From assembly GCA_016342455.1 (NCBI GenBank), contig JAEIOE010000024.1, positions 1-33,032 of the forward strand: a stretch of 33,032 nucleotides of DNA. Direction: 5' to 3'. How positions within the stretch are numbered: the stretch's first letter is position 1; each line of letters begins with the position of its first letter. This stretch comes from Mycoplasmatota bacterium. GTDB lineage: Bacteria; Bacillota_I; Bacilli_A; Izemoplasmatales; Hujiaoplasmataceae. Under the pieces are notes generated by a model. That model searched no databases. It worked only from the letters and a program-made list of their open reading frames with translations, and was not told the origin of the DNA. The position numbers and the translations under genes are program-made. This document shows, in pieces, positions 27,534-33,032 of this stretch.

Positions 27534-28616
27534 TTAATAATGGACGCGTCTTTTGCTTGCTTGCATTTGAACTAATGTAAGCACCAAAATTATCGCGAAC
27601 AATATTAATGATCCGGCTGCGGCTACAGATAAATTACCTGCGTTACTTCCGTCAATGAATTGATAAATATACATTACAATTGATTGTAAGTTATAATCCA
27701 CACCAGCAGGAGCACCAGACACACCAAATAATGCAACAATCGAGTTATAGATCTTAAAAGCACCAATAACTGACGTTACTAAAATATAAAATATCATTGG
27801 TGAAATTAGCGGAACAGTGATTTTTGAGAATATTCTTCCTCTAGGAGTAGCGTCAATAGCTGCTGCCTGATAGTATTGTTTATCAATACCTTGAATACTC
27901 GTCAAGAACACCATAATTTTAAATGCTAATGTCGACCAAATACTATAAAAAATTAATACAAACATAGAGCGCCAATAAACTGCTCCACTCTCTACCCAAG
28001 AGAGTCCCTCTACATTCACTCCAAATAGGCCTAAAAATTGATTAACCAAACCACCATCCGTTCTAAACATATATGCAAATACTAACCCAATCGCAATTGT
28101 GTTAGTTACATAAGGTAAGAAATATATCGTTTGGAAAAAACTTTTTAAAGGTTTAATTGTATTTAGAGCTGCCGCAATAAATAAAGCGAGTAAAACTGAG
28201 ATAGGCACGCTGATGAAAACGATAATTAAAGTATTAATTACTGCACTTGAAGCTGTATGTGACGCTGGAACAATAAATGATTCATCAGTCAATACGGTAA
28301 TAAAATTCCCGAATATTGTATATCCTGTAACTGTTTCTGTAGTCATATTATAGTTTTGATAAACTACTAAAGCAAAAGAGTTAATGATTGGGTAGAATGT
28401 AAATACCATCAATACAATTAAAGCCGGTGACAGATATAACAAAGCTTTTGCCCAATTAGGAAATCTTGTTACAAAATTGATATTGTGCTTATCTAAAAAA
28501 TCGCCAAATCTATTTTTGATATTAGTAAACAAACGTCTAACATTCCAAAAGAATGTTTTTATCGCGTTTAAAATCTTACCAAAAAATGCTATGACGCTAT
28601 TTTTAAGATTAGCCAT
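27534..28616 (-). CDS. ABC transporter permease, MalF type
   Basis: A 360-residue inner-membrane permease partnering the MalG-type protein. A basic amphipathic N-terminus (1-50) precedes six membrane segments starting about residue 57. The EAA loop lies at about 248-273 (QYYQAAAIDATPRGRIFSKITVPLISP, where the Gly of the classical motif is replaced by Ala). Its start overlaps the ATPase gene's stop by 8 bp (ATGGCTAA), a sign of coupled translation and equal amounts. Family members import sugars or glycerol-3-phosphate-like molecules. Confidence 0.9.
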   Translation of the reverse strand: MANLKNSVIAFFGKILNAIKTFFWNVRRLFTNIKNRFGDFLDKHNINFVTRFPNWAKALLYLSPALIVLMVFTFYPIINSFALVVYQNYNMTTETVTGYTIFGNFITVLTDESFIVPASHTASSAVINTLIIVFISVPISVLLALFIAAALNTIKPLKSFFQTIYFLPYVTNTIAIGLVFAYMFRTDGGLVNQFLGLFGVNVEGLSWVESGAVYWRSMFVLIFYSIWSTLAFKIMVFLTSIQGIDKQYYQAAAIDATPRGRIFSKITVPLISPMIFYILVTSVIGAFKIYNSIVALFGVSGAPAGVDYNLQSIVMYIYQFIDGSNAGNLSVAAAGSLILFAIILVLTLVQMQASKRRVHY

Positions 28617-29667
28617 GGTTAACTACCTTTCCTGTTTCCTTATCAAATAGGTATATTCTACTTTCTTTAATTGACAAGTGAACAACTTTATCTTCACTGC
28701 TGATATCATCTGAATCAACTAAGGCTCTCACATTTTGACCATTAAAATCGAAATGCACCATTGTATCTCTACCAATATGGTAAATATCCTTAACGTCAAC
28801 ATCAAATCCCTCAGCAACAGCGCGGAAATTTTCAGGTCTCATACCAATATCATATAAGGCATCAGGAACTTTAATTTTCATGAATTTTTTATCATTTATC
28901 ATTAAATATCCTTTTTTAACTTCTGCTTCAAAAGTATTGATTGGTGGATTCCCTAAGAATTTACCAACAAATAAGTTTCCGGGATCTGTATACATTGATT
29001 GTGGAGAAGCATATTGTTGTTTAACTCCAAAATCAAGAACAACCATTTTATCTGAAATACTCATAGCCTCTTCTTGGTCATGGGTAACAAAAATAGTTGT
29101 AATTCCTGTTTCTCTTTGAATACGTTTAATTTCTTCACGCATTTGTAATCTAAGTCTTGCATCTAGATTAGATAAAGGTTCATCTAGAAGAAGTACTCTA
29201 GGTTTTTTAACAAGTGCTCTCGCAATTGCAACACGTTGTTGTTGACCACCAGATAATTGTGATGGTTTTCTATCCAACAACTCACCGATTCCAACAAGAT
29301 TAGCCATTTCTTTAACTCTTTTAATAGCTTCATCTTTAGGAACATCAAGGTTTTCAAGTGGGAATAAAATGTTATTAAACACTGTCATATGAGGATATAA
29401 TGCATAGTTTTGGAAAACTAAACCAATCCCTCTTTTTTCGGGTGCTAGCTTTGTAACATCATCATCTCCAAAGAAAATTTTCCCTGAAGTTGGTTTTTCT
29501 AATCCTGCGATCATAAATAATGTTGTAGATTTACCACAACCAGAAGGACCTAATAATCCTACTAATGTACCAGACTCAATCGTGATGTCTAGGTTTTTAA
29601 CAGCCGTAGTTTCAATCCCGGTTCTGTTAGTGAAAATTTTAGTCAAATTTTCTAGTCTTAATTCCAT
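28609..29667 (-). CDS. ABC transporter ATPase, MalK/UgpC/MsmX type
   Basis: A 352-residue ATPase energising the two permeases. Walker A GPSGCGKST (residues 40-48), Q-loop Q86, signature LSGGQQQR (138-145), Walker B VLLLDEP (158-164), D-loop SNLD and the switch H196 in VTHDQEEA. The C-terminal part (about 235-352) is a TOBE/MalK-like regulatory domain. All catalytic residues are intact. SD AGGAGGAAAG is close to ATG. The gene follows the bitopic membrane protein by 26 bases with no terminator, which ties the transporter to the thermonuclease unit. Confidence 0.93.
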   Translation of the reverse strand: MELRLENLTKIFTNRTGIETTAVKNLDITIESGTLVGLLGPSGCGKSTTLFMIAGLEKPTSGKIFFGDDDVTKLAPEKRGIGLVFQNYALYPHMTVFNNILFPLENLDVPKDEAIKRVKEMANLVGIGELLDRKPSQLSGGQQQRVAIARALVKKPRVLLLDEPLSNLDARLRLQMREEIKRIQRETGITTIFVTHDQEEAMSISDKMVVLDFGVKQQYASPQSMYTDPGNLFVGKFLGNPPINTFEAEVKKGYLMINDKKFMKIKVPDALYDIGMRPENFRAVAEGFDVDVKDIYHIGRDTMVHFDFNGQNVRALVDSDDISSEDKVVHLSIKESRIYLFDKETGKVVNHG

Positions 29668-29693
29668 TTAACTTTCCTCCTAAAATACCAAAA

Positions 29694-30488
29694 TTAATCT
29701 TTTTGATTAATTGAATGTCTTTTTTTCTTTTTAAAATATACTAGATACGTCGTAACGATTAATGTTGCGAAATAAATCCCCATTGCTATATAGAATATAT
29801 GTACATAATCATCTGCTACATGTGTTTGATTAGGATATATATTATTCAATGCCATATCACTTACATCATTTATATCTGGAATTCTTGTAAATTCATCATA
29901 AAAACTTTCTATATAGTCTTTAATAACGAAATCTGATTCTTCTATTGTAAACGCTGTGCTCATAATGTTTTGATCATCACTGCTTACAAGATAAATTCGG
30001 TCATAATTTCCAGCCATTACATCGTCTTTAGGTATATAAACATTGCCATATTCTTCATTTACTGCATTTAATAAAAATAAAGTTTTAAATCTTTGTAAAT
30101 TAATATCTATCGTTGCTTCGGTTGTTTGATTTTCCAAATATAGATAGTCAATAACAGAAAGATCTTCTGTTTCAGAATATATCAGTAAGTAAATGTATTC
30201 ATGAACGATTAGATTGTTATTATTATCAAAACTTGTTTTAGCCACTTCATAACCATATATTTCATAACCCTCAGCTACTATTTCTATAACTGGTTGATCG
30301 TTATGAAAATCAGGAATTGATGAATAAAAATAATAATACTTTGGTAATTCTGAACTTGTATCTGTAAGAGATTGTCCAAATACTTCTTCAACGTATTTAG
30401 ATAACATCAAATCTCTTGAATATGTAAATGCAAGCAGGAAAAACCCAACCGCAACTAACGAATACAGCATTCGTCCAAAAACTCTCAT
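29694..30488 (-). CDS. Bitopic membrane protein of unknown function
   Basis: A 264-residue protein I do not recognise. One membrane segment lies near the N-terminus (about 7-23) and one near the C-terminus (about 233-252), followed by a basic tail KKKKRHSINQKD. The ~210 residues between them would lie outside the cell and are acidic and Tyr-rich. Its ATG overlaps the thermonuclease gene stop by one base (TAATG), so translation is coupled. It is sandwiched between the nuclease and the ABC ATPase. A role in placing the nuclease next to the transporter is possible, but nothing in the sequence proves it. Confidence 0.8.
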   Translation of the reverse strand: MRVFGRMLYSLVAVGFFLLAFTYSRDLMLSKYVEEVFGQSLTDTSSELPKYYYFYSSIPDFHNDQPVIEIVAEGYEIYGYEVAKTSFDNNNNLIVHEYIYLLIYSETEDLSVIDYLYLENQTTEATIDINLQRFKTLFLLNAVNEEYGNVYIPKDDVMAGNYDRIYLVSSDDQNIMSTAFTIEESDFVIKDYIESFYDEFTRIPDINDVSDMALNNIYPNQTHVADDYVHIFYIAMGIYFATLIVTTYLVYFKKKKRHSINQKD

Positions 30489-32413
30489 TATTCGTGAACG
30501 CCTAATCCGTTATCACTAGCGAATCTTTCAGCTTCTTGGAACCACCTTACGATATATCTATTATTAAACGTTAATGTTGACTCTCCATAATAATTGTATG
30601 AGTAACCATTTAATACTAAATAATAGTTTAATAATACCCACCCAGTTAACGTTTCTGTTCTCATTACAGTTACACCATCACTAGCTTTAATATCTATGCT
30701 TAATACTTGAGTTCCTAAATCAACCCAAACTAATCCTAAATGTCTACCATAACCACCAGTATATCCGATATCGGGGTCACTTTGAATATAAATTCTTTCT
30801 GCACTATTAAGTATTAATGTTGTAAATGCTTTTCCTTCTAGTCCCCAGTCTTGTACGACAGGATAAGTTTCTGGTGTATCAACACCTAAGAACCTAACTC
30901 TATCGTCACCCATGAATCCGGGAGTGAAAGCTGCAGTATCTCCATCATTAATAGTTGATAAAGTAACTAAATCCATTCCTCCAAGAGGGTCATCGAATCC
31001 TCTTGTTGTAATATTTATAGTGATTTTTTCTGGCAATGCTATAGGATGAGTTCCTATTATTTCAATATAAGTTGGAATAAAGCCGTTCCATTGACTAAAA
31101 ATATAATCTCTAGTTCCAGTAACCACTGAAGAATTTCTGACAAAGATTTCGTTATCCATGATAAAGTCTTTGTTTCCTATATTATATATGCTATCAATAT
31201 ATGTACCATTTGAATAGCATATTTGAATCGTATCGTTTCCATCAAATCGTAAGTCTGCAGACGTTAAATCTGCCTTTACTAAGATATTTGCATTCGCGCT
31301 TGAATTAGCAATGACAAACGTTTCGCCAGGAGCTAATGTAACAGCTCCAAATTGAATTTGATAAGTCATATTTAATGATCCATTTGCGTAGATTGCCAAA
31401 TAATAGTCTGCTAAGTCAATATCTGAATCTGTTGCGTTAAAGATTTCTATTGCTTGATCACTAGTAGCATCTCCACCATCTACATATTTAGATATGATTA
31501 AACTAGTTGAATTGCTCGTAAATGTATTTTTATATAAAGTAACTGTTATACTTCCTTCATCGTAATAATCTCCAATACTCATATCTTTATAAGTAAAGAA
31601 AATATCTTCTGTAAAATTATCATCTATATGATAATCAAATGTATACAATATATTCAAATCAGTTAGAACTTCTTCAATTTCTTCTTTAATCATTCCTGAT
31701 AAATCCGGAAGTTGAGTTTGGTTATAACCTAAATAGATTGTTACTTTAAAAGTACTTGGAACTAAAGAGCCTATTACCAAAGAATCTCCATAGCCACTAA
31801 ATGTTTTATCTGGAACGGTATTATCTGTAATTACTTCCATTTTAAAACTAATACCTAGTTGTAACATCTCTGTAATTATTTCTTTATCTGTTTTACCAGT
31901 TAAATCAGGAAGTACATTTCTAGTTGTTGCTATATTAACAACAACTTCGTGATTATCACTATAAGTTGTTCCCACTTGATCATCGTTTGCATAACCTAAA
32001 AAGTTATCTTCTGTAACATCTTGATTTGTCACATATTTAAATGAAAAGTTAATACCTAAATCATTCAATATTGTAGTTATCTCTGATTTTGTAATTCCTG
32101 TTAACTCAGGTAATTCTGGGTAATTAATTGAAAAATATAATGTAATATCAACATTTTCTTCAACAGATGAACCGGCGATTAAATCATTTCCATATCTAAC
32201 AAATAAACCGTCTTCAATTGTTTCGCTTTCTTCATACAATACGTTCAAAATAACAGGAATTTCAGAAAATGCCTGTTGTGTTTCTTCTACTGTAAGTCCC
32301 AAAACGCTTGGTAAATCATAAGTATTAATTGTTGAAGACGTATCTTCTCCGCATGAAACAACAAATAAAAGTAATGTTGATAATAAAAATAATCTTATAA
32401 TCTTTTTAAACAT
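30488..32413 (-). CDS. Lipoprotein thermonuclease with four PASTA repeats and an LTD
   Basis: A 641-residue surface lipoprotein (VVSC, C21). Residues 31-298 form four PASTA-like repeats, each starting with a [LP]P-[DES]-LxG-type segment (LPSVLGLT, LPELTGIT, LPDLTGKT, LPDLSGMI). A lamin-tail domain follows at about 303-457 (AIEIFNATDSDIDLADYYL), related to the two LTDs of the giant lipoprotein. The C-terminal staphylococcal nuclease domain (about 462-641) has NDGDT, RVRFLGVDTPE (R507, D512, E515, matching the SNase Arg, Asp and Glu) and YGRHLGLVW (R557, second catalytic Arg). All key residues are present, so an active calcium-dependent DNA/RNA nuclease is expected. First gene of the nuclease-transporter unit; SD GAGGAG. 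Confidence 0.92.
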   Translation of the reverse strand: MFKKIIRLFLLSTLLLFVVSCGEDTSSTINTYDLPSVLGLTVEETQQAFSEIPVILNVLYEESETIEDGLFVRYGNDLIAGSSVEENVDITLYFSINYPELPELTGITKSEITTILNDLGINFSFKYVTNQDVTEDNFLGYANDDQVGTTYSDNHEVVVNIATTRNVLPDLTGKTDKEIITEMLQLGISFKMEVITDNTVPDKTFSGYGDSLVIGSLVPSTFKVTIYLGYNQTQLPDLSGMIKEEIEEVLTDLNILYTFDYHIDDNFTEDIFFTYKDMSIGDYYDEGSITVTLYKNTFTSNSTSLIISKYVDGGDATSDQAIEIFNATDSDIDLADYYLAIYANGSLNMTYQIQFGAVTLAPGETFVIANSSANANILVKADLTSADLRFDGNDTIQICYSNGTYIDSIYNIGNKDFIMDNEIFVRNSSVVTGTRDYIFSQWNGFIPTYIEIIGTHPIALPEKITINITTRGFDDPLGGMDLVTLSTINDGDTAAFTPGFMGDDRVRFLGVDTPETYPVVQDWGLEGKAFTTLILNSAERIYIQSDPDIGYTGGYGRHLGLVWVDLGTQVLSIDIKASDGVTVMRTETLTGWVLLNYYLVLNGYSYNYYGESTLTFNNRYIVRWFQEAERFASDNGLGVHE

Positions 32414-32460
32414 GTAAAAAACTCCTCTGTGTAATTATTAAATTGATACGGCTTTTTTAG

Positions 32461-32494
32461 AAAAAAAAAGGTAGCCAAAATATTGGTCAACCTT
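32461..32494 (-). terminator. Intrinsic terminator after the small membrane protein
   Basis: An interrupted stem (AAGGT/ACCTT outside, CCAA/TTGG inside, 32468-32494) overlaps the stop codon and is followed on the minus strand by nine T. It separates this gene from the thermonuclease unit. The 50 bases that remain before the thermonuclease show no clear promoter. Confidence 0.75.
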
Positions 32495-32810
32495 ATAAAA
32501 TTGTTTTAAATATTACACCAAGTAAACCTGTTACTTGGTCAATTATGCCTTGAATACTAATTATTCCTTGCATATCTAAAACATATACTATTCCACCTAA
32601 TATAGCTATTACTAAAAAAGCCTTGATGAATTTTTTCAAAAATGTGAATAACCCAACAAGTATAAAAATAATGGCTACTGCATAAATCACTAATTGCATC
32701 CAAGTTGCTTGAGTTTCAATCCAACTAAATCCTGAATTTACATAAGCTAGAACATCGTCGATAATCGTTAGATTATAGGTAACTATAGTTGCTAATGCTT
32801 TATATAACAT
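32493..32810 (-). CDS. Small two-helix membrane protein
   Basis: A 105-residue hydrophobic protein of unknown function, with two adjacent membrane segments (about 38-60 and 64-84) and amphipathic ends. No family is recognised. The ATG has AGGAGGGG 6 bases upstream. It is monocistronic, with a strong promoter at 32860-32888 and a terminator at the stop codon. Confidence 0.7.
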   Translation of the reverse strand: MLYKALATIVTYNLTIIDDVLAYVNSGFSWIETQATWMQLVIYAVAIIFILVGLFTFLKKFIKAFLVIAILGGIVYVLDMQGIISIQGIIDQVTGLLGVIFKTIL

Positions 32811-32854
32811 ATTATGCCCCTCCTATTAAAATGTAATACTTATAATATTATAAC

Positions 32855-32925
32855 ATATTAGTATAACAGGTTTAAGTGTTATTTTCAATTTTCTTTAAAA
32901 ACACACTTAAATTTCACACTAATAT
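32855..32925 (-). promoter_or_regulatory. Promoter within a nested inverted repeat
   Basis: Minus strand TTGAAA (32883-32888), 17 bases, TATACT (32860-32865). Around it are two nested perfect inverted repeats: outer ATATTAGT (32855-32862) with ACTAATAT (32918-32925), and inner TTTAAGTGT (32871-32879) with ACACTTAAA (32903-32911). The left arms cover the -10 and the spacer. Confidence 0.6.
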
Positions 32926-32964
32926 CTTATTGTTGTTTTTTACAATTTTTTTCGGTCCCGAGTT

Positions 32965-33032
32965 TTACAGTTGTAGTGCTAAGACATCTCCTTTGTAGAC
33001 CAAATAAATTTTTGGAAGCCTATTTGAGGGCT
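32965..33032 (-). CDS. 3' end of an unidentified gene, cut by window edge
   Basis: The last 21 codons of a minus-strand frame (ending IYLVYKGDVLALQL, stop TAA at 32965-32967) run off the right edge. The residues look protein-like, but the fragment is too short to name. The GC-richer inverted sequence TCGGTCCCGA right after it (32952-32961) and the compact end would suit the right end of an insertion sequence, though this is speculative. Confidence 0.35.
   Translation of the reverse strand, partial: PSNRLPKIYLVYKGDVLALQL

Overview
The window is AT-rich, gene-dense bacterial DNA with strong Shine-Dalgarno sites and short intergenic gaps. It looks like a Mollicutes-type lineage. The rpoE-pyrG pair is a Firmicutes/Tenericutes arrangement. 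The secreted proteins are lipoproteins with Thr-rich linkers straight after the lipobox Cys. None of the 25 complete genes ends in TGA (21 TAA, 4 TAG), while Trp is TGG. I infer a free-living, Acholeplasma/Izemoplasma-like organism. The gene content supports this but does not prove it.

Left part (about 1-16200, all minus strand) is mostly housekeeping. It holds a two-gene unit of unknown function (a membrane TPR-like protein with a Rho_N/SAP-like tail, and a helical partner), class II fructose-bisphosphate aldolase, a YfcC/DcuC-type carrier, the TldD/TldE protease pair, an M32 carboxypeptidase, and a PadR regulator with its usual DUF1700/DUF4097-type partner. These are followed by CTP synthase with a probable leader attenuator, RNA polymerase delta subunit, a Na/Pi cotransporter with a PhoU-like tail, and two tandem NrnA-like DHH phosphoesterases.

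Right part (about 16370-32415) looks like one functional island for using extracellular nucleic acid. Two paralogous endonuclease I lipoproteins lie on the plus strand. Converging on them is a long minus-strand series: a lipoprotein thermonuclease with four PASTA repeats and a lamin-tail domain (LTD), a bitopic membrane protein, an ABC ATPase, two MalF/MalG-type permeases, a small EF-hand-like lipoprotein, a solute-binding lipoprotein, and a 1542-residue lipoprotein. The last is built of Ig-like and OB-fold-like modules and ends in two LTDs encoded by a perfect 449-bp direct repeat. The simplest reading is capture of DNA at the cell surface (OB/LTD/PASTA proteins), cleavage (endonuclease I and SNase), import of products by the dedicated ABC system, and final degradation of short oligonucleotides inside by the divergently transcribed NrnA pair. 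The transporter's substrate is an inference from context only.

The right end (32461-33032) carries a small two-helix membrane protein with a good promoter inside a nested dyad, then the 3' end of another minus-strand ORF cut by the window edge. No tRNA, rRNA, CRISPR array or complete insertion sequence was seen. No gene-free stretch exceeds 300 bases.
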